A DNA stretch of 64,000 nucleotides from Alloacidobacterium sp035547425. GTDB taxonomy: Bacteria; Acidobacteriota; Terriglobia; Terriglobales; Acidobacteriaceae. The position numbers were made by a program, and so were the translations under genes. The notes below the pieces were generated by a model. The model saw only the letters and a program-made list of their open reading frames with translations, had not been told where the DNA came from and did no database searches. Below, in pieces: positions 52,881 to 61,437 of this stretch. The DNA is taken from contig DASZUU010000034.1 of assembly GCA_035547425.1 (NCBI GenBank), forward strand, positions 74,111 to 138,110, read 5' to 3'. Within the stretch, counting starts at the first letter, position 1, and the number at the start of each line of letters is the position of its first letter.

Positions 52881-54260
52881 TCAGCCTTCTGGGAAGAGCC
52901 GGTTCTCCGGCTCCTCTTCCGGCGGCTCGGGCTTCCAGTCTTCGGCCTTCAGCTCGCGCGTTACCGATTCCAGCATGCCGATTTCCGGCAGCTCATCCTG
53001 CCCAATCTGCAACTCGTGCAGCTTGCGCGCGTAAGTAAAGACGCTGCCGCGCCCCTCAATGCAACCGACGAAGTTGTTGTATTGCTTCACGGTGCTGCTT
53101 AACGCATTGCCCATTTTACTGAAGTATTCCTGCGCGGTGGTCAGCTTGTCGTAAAGCTTTTCACCTACTTCCCGGATGGCCAGCGCGTTCTTTGTGACTT
53201 CAAGCTGCTGCCATCCATAGGCCACAGCTTTCAGCAGCGCGATTAGAGTTGTGGGCGTGGCCAGGATTACGTTGGACGCGCTGCCGAACTCGATCAGGCC
53301 GGGATCCTGTTCGAGGGCCGCGCTGAAGAATACCTCGCTTGAAAGGAAGCAGACCACGAAATCGGGGCTGTCGTTGAACTGTTTCCAATACGACTTGGCC
53401 GCGAGCGCCGAGAGGTGATCGCGCACGCGGGCGGCGTGGGCTGCAAGCTTGAGTGAGCGCGTGGATTCGTCGGGCGCGTTCATCGCATCCAGAAAGGCAT
53501 CGAACGGCGTCTTGACGTCGATGACAATGGTGCGGTCGTTGGGCAAATGAATCACGCAGTCGGGACGAATTGAGCTCTCATCGCCGCGCACGAAGACCTC
53601 AAGGTCGAACGAAGCGTGCTGCACCATGCCGGCAAACTCTATGCAGCGCTTCAACTGCAGCTCGCCCCAGTTGCCGCGCACTTTCGGCGCGCGCAGAGCA
53701 GAGATCAGCTGCGAAGTTTCGCGGCGAAGATCGGTGTGCGAGCTCTGCATGCCCTGCACCAGCTGCTTCAGGGATTCGTATGCGCCTTCGCGTTTGACTT
53801 CGAGCTCCTGCGTGCCTTGCTGCAGCTTGTTGAGGGTTTCGCGGATGGGCTGCAGCAGCGTTTCGATTGCTTTTTCCTTTTGCTCCAGCTGGCTGCCTGC
53901 CGTCTGCTGCTGCTTACCCAGCTCCTGCCGCGCCAGTTGCAGAAAAGCCTGGCTGTTTTCATTCAAAACACGGGATGCAGCGCTGCGAAAGGCATCTTCG
54001 AGCGATGTGCGGGCTTGCTTGAGGGCTTCCTGCTCGGCGGCCAGGCGAGTTTCCAGGCGCGCATTTTCGGTATGCAGCAGGGTGGCGTCGCGGCGGCTTT
54101 GCTCAAGCTGGCGCTCGCGTTCCGCCAGCTGCGCGGCCAGCGATTCGCTGTTTTTCTTTTGTGCAGAAATTTCGCCACTGACACTCTGGCTCCGCATCCA
54201 ATATCCGATGGCCACTCCAAGAAGGACGGCGACAACTGCAATCACAGCAACAAGGGGCAT
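52881..54260 (-). CDS. rmuC: DNA recombination protein RmuC
   Basis: RmuC is a membrane-anchored, coiled-coil protein with a PD-(D/E)xK-like nuclease-related domain that limits inversions at short repeats. The 459-residue product has an N-terminal transmembrane helix (about 4-22), a coiled coil of roughly 150 residues, then VRGNWGELQLKRCIEFAGM, RPDCVIHLPNDRTIVIDVKTPFDAF, and a C-terminal KVGEKLYDKLT-like region. An in-frame ATG at 54296 would add 12 residues; the ATG at 54260 gives a cleaner anchor and is preferred, but no convincing SD decides. Confidence 0.9.
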   Translation of the reverse strand: MPLVAVIAVVAVLLGVAIGYWMRSQSVSGEISAQKKNSESLAAQLAERERQLEQSRRDATLLHTENARLETRLAAEQEALKQARTSLEDAFRSAASRVLNENSQAFLQLARQELGKQQQTAGSQLEQKEKAIETLLQPIRETLNKLQQGTQELEVKREGAYESLKQLVQGMQSSHTDLRRETSQLISALRAPKVRGNWGELQLKRCIEFAGMVQHASFDLEVFVRGDESSIRPDCVIHLPNDRTIVIDVKTPFDAFLDAMNAPDESTRSLKLAAHAARVRDHLSALAAKSYWKQFNDSPDFVVCFLSSEVFFSAALEQDPGLIEFGSASNVILATPTTLIALLKAVAYGWQQLEVTKNALAIREVGEKLYDKLTTAQEYFSKMGNALSSTVKQYNNFVGCIEGRGSVFTYARKLHELQIGQDELPEIGMLESVTRELKAEDWKPEPPEEEPENRLFPEG

Positions 54261-54457
54261 AGCGACTATACTGCCACCGAACGCGAAACAAAGCACGGGA
54301 TGCCCTGAAATCTGTTCAACCGCGCTTTACACCTGCATGGGGCCTCAGTAGACTTGAAATTTCGGAGTGTGGTATTCGTGTGCCTCAAAGCAACGCCCAC
54401 CTGCGAAAGCTTTTCATAACAACATAGTGCCGTTTTTTTGAAGGACAGGAGAAACAC

Positions 54458-54703
54458 ATGGCAGCAGTGGAAGAAAAAGTAAAACAGATTATCGTCGAGC
54501 AGCTTCAGGTCGACGAAGCCGAAGTTACCCCCAGCGCTTCCTTCCAGGAAGACCTCGGCGCCGATTCGCTCGACGTGGTTGAGCTGGTGATGCAGTTTGA
54601 AGAAGCGTTCGACCTTGAGATTCCTGACGAGGACGCCGAGAAGATCAAGACGGTGAAGGACGCGATCGATTACATCGAAAAGAACGCGAAAGGCGGCAAG
54701 TAA
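54458..54703 (+). CDS. acpP: Acyl carrier protein
   Basis: ACP carries growing acyl chains on 4'-phosphopantetheine. The 81-residue acidic protein has the attachment Ser37 in GADSLDVVELVMQFEEAFD, and standard length. A good SD (GGACAGGAGAAA) precedes the ATG. fabF follows after two bases, so the pair is one operon, the usual fatty-acid-synthesis arrangement. Confidence 0.98.
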   Translation: MAAVEEKVKQIIVEQLQVDEAEVTPSASFQEDLGADSLDVVELVMQFEEAFDLEIPDEDAEKIKTVKDAIDYIEKNAKGGK

Positions 54704-54705
54704 CC

Positions 54706-55953
54706 TTGCAACGGCGCGTCGTAATCACGGGCATCGGCCTACTGTGCGGGGTCGGAAATACCACACCCGAGGTCTGGAAGAACCTGCTGGCAGGCAAGAG
54801 CGGGATGGCTCCCATCACCGGCTTCGATACGACGGGTTTCTCCGTCACTTTCGCAGCCGAGGTGAAGAACTTCGATCCACTGAACTTTGTGGACAAGAAG
54901 GAATCGCGCAAGATGGCGCGCTTTATTCACTTTGCTCTGGCCGCTACGCAGGAGGCCATGGAGATGTCGGGCCTTAAGATTACGGACGCCAACGCCGATC
55001 GTGTCGGCGTACACATTGGGTCGGGAATCGGCGGCTTTGACATCATCGAGCGCGAGCATAGCGCCATGCTGCAGGGCGGTCCGCGCAAGATTTCCCCGTT
55101 CTTCATTCCGGCGGCCATCATCAACCTCGCCGCCGGTCAGGTCAGCATCCGGTACGGAGCCAAAGGCCCCAACGAGGCAACGGCTACGGCCTGCACAACC
55201 AGCGCGCATTCCATTGGCGACGCCTACCGCATTATTCAGCGCGGCGACGCCGATGCGATGATTGCAGGCGGCGCGGAAGCGGCGATCACCCCAATGGGTG
55301 TGGGCGGCTTTGCCGCGATGCGCGCGCTTTCTACGCGCAATGACGACCCGGAGCACGCCTGCCGTCCTTTCGATAAAGACCGCGACGGCTTCATCGTGGG
55401 CGAAGGCGCGGGCATTCTGATTCTGGAAGAGCTGGAATCGGCCAAGGCTCGCGGCGCAAAGATTCTGGGCGAGATTATCGGCTACGGCATGAGCGCCGAT
55501 GCCTACCACATTACCAGCATGGCTCCGGAAGGCGAAGGCTGCCTTCGCGCCATGAAGAACGCGATCAAGAGCGCGGGCATTCAGCCGGATGATATCCAGT
55601 ATGTCAATGCACACGCGACATCGACGCCGGTGGGCGATGTGCTCGAAAGCGCGGCGATGGAAAACCTCTTCGGCGAAAACGCGAAGAGCGGCAAGCTGCT
55701 CATCAGCTCGACGAAGTCGATGACCGGGCACCTGCTTGGCGGCGCCGGGGGCCTCGAAGCGGGCATTACCCTCATGGCGATTCTCGAGCAGAAGGCGCCG
55801 CCAACGATGAATCTCGATAACCAGGACCCCGAGTGCCGCCTCAATTACGTGCCGAACAAGCCGGTAGACGTGAAGATCGACGTGGCTCTCTCGAATTCCT
55901 TCGGCTTCGGCGGCACCAACGGCTCGCTCATCTTCCGCCGCTGGAGCGAATAA
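54706..55953 (+). CDS. fabF: 3-oxoacyl-[acyl-carrier-protein] synthase II (FabF)
   Basis: FabF elongates acyl chains by Claisen condensation with malonyl-ACP. The 415-residue product has catalytic Cys163 (ATACTTSAHSIG), His303 (NAHATSTPVGD) and His342 (KSMTGHLLGGAGG), the complete KAS II triad. It starts at TTG 54706, two bases after the acpP stop; no ATG is available in the right place, so translational coupling is assumed. Length matches the family. Confidence 0.97.
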   Translation: MQRRVVITGIGLLCGVGNTTPEVWKNLLAGKSGMAPITGFDTTGFSVTFAAEVKNFDPLNFVDKKESRKMARFIHFALAATQEAMEMSGLKITDANADRVGVHIGSGIGGFDIIEREHSAMLQGGPRKISPFFIPAAIINLAAGQVSIRYGAKGPNEATATACTTSAHSIGDAYRIIQRGDADAMIAGGAEAAITPMGVGGFAAMRALSTRNDDPEHACRPFDKDRDGFIVGEGAGILILEELESAKARGAKILGEIIGYGMSADAYHITSMAPEGEGCLRAMKNAIKSAGIQPDDIQYVNAHATSTPVGDVLESAAMENLFGENAKSGKLLISSTKSMTGHLLGGAGGLEAGITLMAILEQKAPPTMNLDNQDPECRLNYVPNKPVDVKIDVALSNSFGFGGTNGSLIFRRWSE

Positions 55954-55995
55954 CCCACCGCAATTTTTCTTCTGTTATATTGAGCAGCAATTCTG

Positions 55996-56019
55996 CGCCG
56001 GACTGGAAACAGTCCGGCG
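55996..56019. other. Hairpin before the small membrane gene
   Basis: CGCCGGACT (55996-56004) pairs perfectly with AGTCCGGCG (56011-56019) around a six-base GGAAAC loop, ending six bases before the ATG at 56026. No T run follows, so it is either a weak fabF terminator or a translation-affecting element. Confidence 0.5.
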
Positions 56020-56025
56020 TAACGC

Positions 56026-56373
56026 ATGCAGAAATCACGGCCTCCAGTTGCGGTGTGGGTGATTGCCGGTTTGTATATCGCGGTCGGCTGTGCCGGTTTT
56101 GTCTATCACTTCCACCAGTTTCGCGACCCTGACGGTATCTGGATCGCGATTACGGAACTGCTTGCCATTCTGGCTGGAAGCTTTTTGCTGGTGGGTAGAA
56201 ACTGGGCGCGATGGCTGGCCCTGGCGTGGATGGCCTTCCATGTTGTCCTCAGCGGCTTTCATGCGATGCGGGAATTTGCGGTGCATTCCGTCATCTTTGC
56301 GCTGATTGCGTGGCTGCTTTTCAGCCGGCCTGTGAGCCGTTATTTCCGCCGCGGTTCTGAACCGGCGGCATGA
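56026..56373 (+). CDS. Small integral membrane protein of unknown function
   Basis: A 115-residue protein with about four transmembrane helices (roughly residues 8-28, 38-55, 62-80 and 84-102) and no recognisable motif. The start lies just behind a nine-base hairpin; there is no convincing SD, and the hairpin occupies the usual SD position. It sits 72 bases after fabF and may share its transcript. No functional statement is possible. Confidence 0.7.
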   Translation: MQKSRPPVAVWVIAGLYIAVGCAGFVYHFHQFRDPDGIWIAITELLAILAGSFLLVGRNWARWLALAWMAFHVVLSGFHAMREFAVHSVIFALIAWLLFSRPVSRYFRRGSEPAA

Positions 56374-56445
56374 GCCCTTAAAGCATGCCGGCGGGCAGTC
56401 CGGTATGTTCAACAGATTTTTTGCAATGCTCCGTTGAAGCTCTTC

Positions 56446-56451
56446 TATAAT
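56446..56451 (+). promoter_or_regulatory. Perfect -10 TATAAT before the three-gene envelope unit
   Basis: TATAAT at 56446-56451, eight bases before the ATG at 56460, with TTGCAA (56421-56426) 19 bases upstream as possible -35. Transcription would begin at or near the start codon, so the first gene is probably leaderless. Confidence 0.65.
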
Positions 56452-56459
56452 CGCACGCG

Positions 56460-57293
56460 ATGAAAGTAAGGCCGGTACGATGCGCCCTGGTCTTTTGCCT
56501 CGTCTTCTCAGGCGTTGCAGCAACTGCGCAGGATACTGCGTGGTTTGAGCAGCATAGGAAATCGAACCCCGACCGATTCGAGGGGTTGCTGGATCGGCCG
56601 AACGCCCGCAGCGAATATGAAGTTCTCAGCCTTCTTGGATCGTCATCGGCAACGCCACCCAGATTATCTCTCGATAAAGGGGATTTCCTTCACATCCGGT
56701 ATTGCGGGCCGGGACCCGATGCCGATGTAGGGCCGGTATTCATTGAAGTTCGACAATTGACCGGGCACGTCAACTACCTGATGAAGGCCTCTCCGAGATG
56801 GACGGCGGGCTGGAATGATTTTCTCTGGCCGGCCAAAGATGTTATCTGGGCGGATAATATCGATCCCAATAATCTCGGCGTAGTGATTCGCTTCGGGCAG
56901 GATAAGGAATTCGGCAGCGACATTGTGCCAGCCGTCTTTTTCATCTCGCCCAGCAAAAACGCCGAAATGCTGTCGGCAAATCGTATACAGAGCTACGCGT
57001 TGACGCTGCGTATTCAACATTCGATTCAGTATCTCTATTACGAAATGCTGGCCAGCAGCAAGCCGGTGAAGAGCTGCTATTACCTGAACGAATTTCACCC
57101 ATGCCAAAGGAAAAAGCCTGACGACGATGCCGTGAACGCGGGGATTGAGGAAGGCAATGTCATCACGCTGCATCTGGATATGTCGGATGTTCCCAAGGGA
57201 CCGGTAACGGTTCGTGTTCGCGGCCGATATCTCAATTCGGATGAAGAACTGTCCGCTGTTTTCCACTTCAAGCACGAAAATACATGCCCATAA
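56460..57293 (+). CDS. Exported protein of unknown family (first gene of protease-linked unit)
   Basis: A 277-residue protein with a signal peptide (about 1-23). The mature part is beta-rich by appearance, and four cysteines (Cys82, Cys211, Cys220, Cys276, by reading) could form disulphides. No known domain is recognised. Reading order: leaderless-type promoter, this gene, a 10-base overlap with a membrane protein gene, then a trypsin-like protease. It may be a periplasmic sensor, scaffold or protease substrate; this is inference. The overlap and shared exported topology argue that the genes act together. Confidence 0.7.
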   Translation: MKVRPVRCALVFCLVFSGVAATAQDTAWFEQHRKSNPDRFEGLLDRPNARSEYEVLSLLGSSSATPPRLSLDKGDFLHIRYCGPGPDADVGPVFIEVRQLTGHVNYLMKASPRWTAGWNDFLWPAKDVIWADNIDPNNLGVVIRFGQDKEFGSDIVPAVFFISPSKNAEMLSANRIQSYALTLRIQHSIQYLYYEMLASSKPVKSCYYLNEFHPCQRKKPDDDAVNAGIEEGNVITLHLDMSDVPKGPVTVRVRGRYLNSDEELSAVFHFKHENTCP

Positions 57294-58450
57294 AAGAGAC
57301 GGACCCATATCGTCAAAAAGCCCAGGCGCGATATAAAAGGCTCGGCCTCTGGGCGATTTCTTTTGCTATCTGCGGCGTGGTCTTTCTTGCGGCCTGGTTC
57401 TTCGTCCGGCCTCTGCCTTCGATGCGTTTTCATGCCACGGCGAGCGTGCAGAGCGTTTCCTTTCGTCTTGGCTCATGGCCCGATTCGGCAGGCATCTTCA
57501 ATTCCGATATTGCGCGGATCAACCTGATTCCGACCAGCCCGGTCACGCTGCATTCCGATGACGGCTCTTCCATCCGGTGCAGCGCAGGCTCCTCGTTTAT
57601 GGGAGTGCGCGTAGTTTCGATGTCGACCGCTCCCCGGCAGAATGTCTCTCTCGAGGCGCAGCAAGACGGTTTGCTGCATTATGCGCTTATGCCTGAGTTT
57701 CGCGCGGACAAGCCTTCCGGCACGCATCCTGAAGAGCTATCGGTCAGTATCCAGCTGGATGAAAAAAGCAATGTGCGCGGAGTTGCTTGCGAAAAGGCGG
57801 CGTCGGAGCTGAAGCCCGGCATCTGGCGGATGACGGCCAGAAGCCCAGGATTGCCGCTTGAATTTTCCATCGATTTCACTCCTGCGTTCGGTCACGAGAA
57901 GCATAATCCTGCTTCCTCGCCTACCGGCCCCGAGCCGGAACGCGAGATTCCGCTGGCAGATGACAGCTCGATTCAGCTGCGGGGAATCGGCGAAAACACA
58001 ACCGGCTCCGGAAATCAGATTCAATTGTTATTCAGCGGTCGGCATATCCCGTTCAGCGAGGGCCTGGCGCTCGAGGGCCTGCATGACACATCGATTGCTG
58101 TCCTGTCGTATCGTGTGGGCTCTCATTCGCTGGATATCGACTTCGCCGGAGTTGCGAGGAAGGTCAAGATCAAATCGGGCGGCGGGCAGATTCAACAATC
58201 TGAGAATCATTTTGGAGTGCTGTTTCCGGAAAAAACGGCTGAGATATTCACGGCCCTGGCGACTTTCTTTGGCGCTGCGGCCTCGATGGCGGCGGTTTTA
58301 TTTGGCTGGATTCAGCACAGGGAGCGAATGAAGTTCGATGCATACCTTCATGCGAAAAGCCGTGTAGCCAATCACGACCAGAGCAAGAAAACACACGCAA
58401 TCCAAAACGACCAGCCGGGGGGCCAAAAAAACAAATCGGAAGAGATGTAA
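57284..58450 (+). CDS. Two-helix membrane protein of unknown family (second gene of protease-linked unit)
   Basis: A 388-residue protein: a short cytoplasmic N-terminus, a transmembrane helix at about 21-43, a large beta-rich external domain (about 50-315), a second helix at about 320-342, and a charged cytoplasmic tail ending about 388. No known domain. It overlaps the previous gene by ten bases and ends 23 bases before the protease gene. A role as an anchor or signal transducer for the flanking exported proteins is inference. Confidence 0.72.
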   Translation: MPIKETDPYRQKAQARYKRLGLWAISFAICGVVFLAAWFFVRPLPSMRFHATASVQSVSFRLGSWPDSAGIFNSDIARINLIPTSPVTLHSDDGSSIRCSAGSSFMGVRVVSMSTAPRQNVSLEAQQDGLLHYALMPEFRADKPSGTHPEELSVSIQLDEKSNVRGVACEKAASELKPGIWRMTARSPGLPLEFSIDFTPAFGHEKHNPASSPTGPEPEREIPLADDSSIQLRGIGENTTGSGNQIQLLFSGRHIPFSEGLALEGLHDTSIAVLSYRVGSHSLDIDFAGVARKVKIKSGGGQIQQSENHFGVLFPEKTAEIFTALATFFGAAASMAAVLFGWIQHRERMKFDAYLHAKSRVANHDQSKKTHAIQNDQPGGQKNKSEEM

Positions 58451-58473
58451 TCGTTATGCGCCGGGGGAGAGCC

Positions 58474-59676
58474 ATGTCGAAAAAATCTTGCCGTTTCAAG
58501 CACTGGAATACAGTTCGCATCCGTGCCATAGGTGCCGTGCTCTGCATGCACTGGAGCGTTTTCTTGTGGGGACAGGCCAACTCTGTACAACAGAGCGTGA
58601 TGCAGGCCATGCAGGCGCAGCAACGGCGCATCGAAGAGCTGAAGCGGGGCATAGTCCGCATTGAAGTGCAGAAAGATGTAAAAGAAACCGGCACAGGGTT
58701 TGTACTCTCCTCCACCCCGGATACCGTGACCATCCTTACCGCGCTCCATGTGGTCAGCGGCGCTCAATCCATCAATGTTGTGTTTTATGACGATCAGTCG
58801 CGCCGCTATGTCGCACAGAAGCTTCCCAAGCACAGCGCCGGCCTTGACCTGGCGGTGCTTCAGATCCACGCAACGCCGAGCATCAGGGTGCCGGCGAACC
58901 TGCCGAAATTCAACTTTGTGGCGAACAGCAATCTACAGGTCACGCAACACCTGTGGAGCGTGAATGGCTATTGGGTGGTGGTGCCGAACAACATCACACG
59001 CCTCAGCCATGACGGCGATCCGCAGAAGTTCGAATATTCCAATGTATCCGTGGACACCGGGTTTTCCGGCGGCCCGATCTTCGATGACTACACAAATATC
59101 ATTGGCATGCACGACGCGCGCAGTGGGGACGGCAGTTATGCCATCGGCATCAAGATCGATTCCGCACTGCAGGTGCTGGAAGCGCTGGATTACAGCGTAC
59201 CGGAAGCCGGTCCGACGATGATCCCGGGCATCACAGATGGTCAGCCGAATCAAACAGCCAAAGCACCGAATGCGAGCCCCTGCGAGAACGGCTGCGAAAC
59301 AACGCTCGGCTCACTGAAACGTGTGCAGCAATACTCTTCCGCTAGCGCCGGTATGAGTTGCCGGGAGTATGTTTACACGTTTCCTCCTGATTGGCCCGGA
59401 GCTGGATTGTTTATGCACCTGCAGACCTGTGCTTACAGCCGATACGGTCGATCCGCCGGGAATATTATTCTGCGGTTTGCGCAAACCGACCGGCAGAACG
59501 ATCAGGACATGATGCTGGGACTGGCGATGCTGCAAGGAAGCTCGGGGCAAGGCACGCTGCGCGATCCAAACGGCGGCTACTGGTCACTCACAATACGCGA
59601 TCCCAATTTCGGCGGCACGCTGAACGTTGACGCGCTCTCAATCGGGCTGAAGCCCCTGGGAGGGGTGCGCCGGTAA
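58474..59676 (+). CDS. Exported trypsin-like serine protease
   Basis: A 400-residue protein with a signal-like hydrophobic stretch (about 15-33), a short coiled-coil-like Gln-rich helix (38-57) and a chymotrypsin-fold protease. The triad is His92 (TALHVV), Asp125 (GLDLAVLQI) and Ser198 (GFSGGPIFDD). It lacks a PDZ domain, unlike DegP; instead it has a C-terminal domain of about 130 residues with paired cysteines. The ATG at 58474 is preferred over 58456 because GGGGGAGAG lies just before it. Confidence 0.85.
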   Translation: MSKKSCRFKHWNTVRIRAIGAVLCMHWSVFLWGQANSVQQSVMQAMQAQQRRIEELKRGIVRIEVQKDVKETGTGFVLSSTPDTVTILTALHVVSGAQSINVVFYDDQSRRYVAQKLPKHSAGLDLAVLQIHATPSIRVPANLPKFNFVANSNLQVTQHLWSVNGYWVVVPNNITRLSHDGDPQKFEYSNVSVDTGFSGGPIFDDYTNIIGMHDARSGDGSYAIGIKIDSALQVLEALDYSVPEAGPTMIPGITDGQPNQTAKAPNASPCENGCETTLGSLKRVQQYSSASAGMSCREYVYTFPPDWPGAGLFMHLQTCAYSRYGRSAGNIILRFAQTDRQNDQDMMLGLAMLQGSSGQGTLRDPNGGYWSLTIRDPNFGGTLNVDALSIGLKPLGGVRR

Positions 59677-59706
59677 GATTTACGATCAGGATTGGAGGTA
59701 GTCTCT

Positions 59707-60780
59707 GTGCATATGAAATCTCTTCTCCGTGGTGCCGTCTCTATCTTTTGTCTTTCCCTTTCCGGCATTTTTTACGGACAGAGCACGCCGACGGCATCCC
59801 TCCTTGTCCTCTCCAAACAGGACCATACTTTGAGCATTGTCGATGCCTCGAATCTGCAGGTTGTCGCGAAAGTGCCGGTGGGCAACGATCCCCATGAGGT
59901 GATTGCTTCCTCGGATGGATCGACAGCATACGTATCGAACTACGGCTTCGGCGCGTTCCATACGCTCGCCGTGGTAGATATTGTCGGGCACAAGGCGCTT
60001 CCGGCAATCGATCTCGGACCGCTTCACGGGCCGCATGGGCTGGCTTTTGCCGGAGGCAAGACGTGGTTTACCGCCGAGGCCGCGAAGGCGATTGGCCGCT
60101 ACGATCCCGCCACAAACAAGGTGGATTGGATCCTGGGAACGGGGCAGAATCGCACGCATATGATTTATGTCTCTCCGGACCTGCAGCGCATCGTCACGAC
60201 AAACGTAAACTCCGGGACGGTGAGCATCATCGACCAGGAGCCCGTTCCTATGCCGGGACCGCCGCCGGGGATGCATCCGCCGTCAGGCGGAGCCGGCATG
60301 CCGCCGAGGCCGCTGCCCGGCGCGAGGCCGCGCATGGATTGGAATGAGACGGTGGTCCGCGTGGGCAATGGGTCGGAAGGCTTCGATGTCTCGCCGGATG
60401 GTAAGGAAATCTGGGTAGCCAATGCCGGAGACGGCACCATTTCCGTGATCGATTTTGGCGGAAAGAAAGTAGTGCAGACGATTGCCGCCAATGTTCCGGG
60501 AGCGAACCGGCTGAAATTTACTCCGGATGGAAAGCGGGTACTGGTGTCCGCCGGGCCGGAGCTGGTTGTCTTCGATAGTGCTTCGCGCAGCGAGGTTAAG
60601 AGGCTGCAGATCGGCCACGGCTCGGGAGGTGTGCTGATTCAACCCGATGGCCGCCGCGCTTTTGTGGCCTGCGGTCCGGATAACTATGTCGCCGTCATTG
60701 ATTTACAGTCGCTGGAGATTACGGGGCATATCGAAGCAGGGCGGGAGCCGGATGGCATGGCGTGGGCTGTGCGGCATTAG
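59707..60780 (+). CDS. Exported YncE-like beta-propeller protein
   Basis: A 357-residue protein with a signal peptide and five or six blade-like repeats of the YVTN/YncE type: LSIVDASNLQVVAKVPVG, GTVSIIDQ, GTISVIDFGGKKVVQTI and YVAVIDLQSLEITGHI. Between blades is a Pro/Met/Gly-rich loop (about 190-225; PMPGPPPGMHPP). Such proteins are often envelope accessory or moonlighting proteins; activity is unknown. The start is uncertain: GTG at 59707 lies eight bases after GGAGG, ATG at 59713 lies fourteen after it; GTG is preferred. It follows the protease gene by 30 bases and may belong to that unit. Confidence 0.85.
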   Translation: MHMKSLLRGAVSIFCLSLSGIFYGQSTPTASLLVLSKQDHTLSIVDASNLQVVAKVPVGNDPHEVIASSDGSTAYVSNYGFGAFHTLAVVDIVGHKALPAIDLGPLHGPHGLAFAGGKTWFTAEAAKAIGRYDPATNKVDWILGTGQNRTHMIYVSPDLQRIVTTNVNSGTVSIIDQEPVPMPGPPPGMHPPSGGAGMPPRPLPGARPRMDWNETVVRVGNGSEGFDVSPDGKEIWVANAGDGTISVIDFGGKKVVQTIAANVPGANRLKFTPDGKRVLVSAGPELVVFDSASRSEVKRLQIGHGSGGVLIQPDGRRAFVACGPDNYVAVIDLQSLEITGHIEAGREPDGMAWAVRH

Positions 60781-60810
60781 TTCGTATCCACAATTTAGCT
60801 CAGGAAAAGA

Positions 60811-60923
60811 TTTGTCATTTCGACCGGAGCAGGGCCGTTTTTAGCCCTGCGGAGTGGAGAAACCTGCAGTTCCGCAGGCACGGGCAGAACTGCAGGTCCC
60901 TCCACTTCGGTCGGGATGACAAA
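60811..60923. repeat. Composite REP-like palindromic element
   Basis: About 113 bases of nested inverted repeats: outer arms TTTGTCATTTCGACCG (60811-60826) and CGGTCGGGATGACAAA (60908-60923), two mismatches, and inner arms ACCTGCAGTTC (60862-60872) and GAACTGCAGGT (60887-60897), perfect. The inner core CTGCAGTT and the boundary GGATGACA are shared with the 3605-3740 element. Copies are intergenic and bordered by genes on both sides. Confidence 0.8.
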
Positions 60924-61000
60924 TATGCTTGTGAGTCTCGTATTTACGACGTAGCTATATGCGGACACGTCCTAACTCTTCGTATGCGTGGACAAAATAA

Positions 61001-61028
61001 AAAAGACCCGGCAAAAGCCGGGTCTTTT
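61001..61028. terminator. Bidirectional terminator between propeller gene and cspA
   Basis: AAAAGACCCGGC (61001-61012) pairs perfectly with GCCGGGTCTTTT (61017-61028) around an AAAA loop. T tracts follow on both strands, so it can end cspA (minus) and the propeller gene (plus). Confidence 0.93.
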
Positions 61029-61045
61029 ATCGAGCAGGGCTAAAA

Positions 61046-61249
61046 CTAGACTGCCTGAACGTTTTCGGCCTGAAAGCCTTTGGCGCCGCGCACGACGTTG
61101 AACTGCACGCGCTGGCCTTCCTGAAGGCTGCGGAAGCCGTTTGCACTGATGGCGGAGAAATGTACGAAGATGTCCTCGTTGTTGCTCTCGCGCGTAATAA
61201 AGCCGAAGCCCTTGGCGTCGTTAAACCACTTAACTGTACCCTGTTCCAT
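61046..61249 (-). CDS. cspA: Cold-shock-type RNA-binding protein
   Basis: A 67-residue single OB-fold protein that binds single-stranded RNA. It begins MEQGTVKWFNDAKGFGFITR, containing the RNP1-like KGFGFI and, further on, DIFVHFSAI (RNP2). Length and sequence match the CspA family; whether it is cold-inducible cannot be told. A -10-like TATACT on the minus strand at 61370-61365 would give a leader of about 110 bases, typical of cold-shock mRNAs. Confidence 0.97.
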   Translation of the reverse strand: MEQGTVKWFNDAKGFGFITRESNNEDIFVHFSAISANGFRSLQEGQRVQFNVVRGAKGFQAENVQAV

Positions 61250-61437
61250 TTTGGGGTATTCCTTTGGTATTGATATCGCTGAAAACGGGGAGGTGTAGAG
61301 CAGGCAGTGCTTTGGACGGCATTACGTGCGTAACAAGAACCCACTCGGAATCGAGCGTGATCTTAGTATACCGTCTTTCTGTGGAATATAGGGGCAGAAA
61401 TCGGATTCTTCCGCCGACCGGCCTCTGCCCCCGGGTA

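Noticed and set aside
54739..55731. 330-codon open frame antisense to fabF
   Set aside because: Opposite strand of an intact FabF with full catalytic triad; no independent evidence.
56063..56305. Alternative frames inside the small membrane gene after fabF
   Set aside because: The hydrophobic pattern is coherent only in the 56026 frame.
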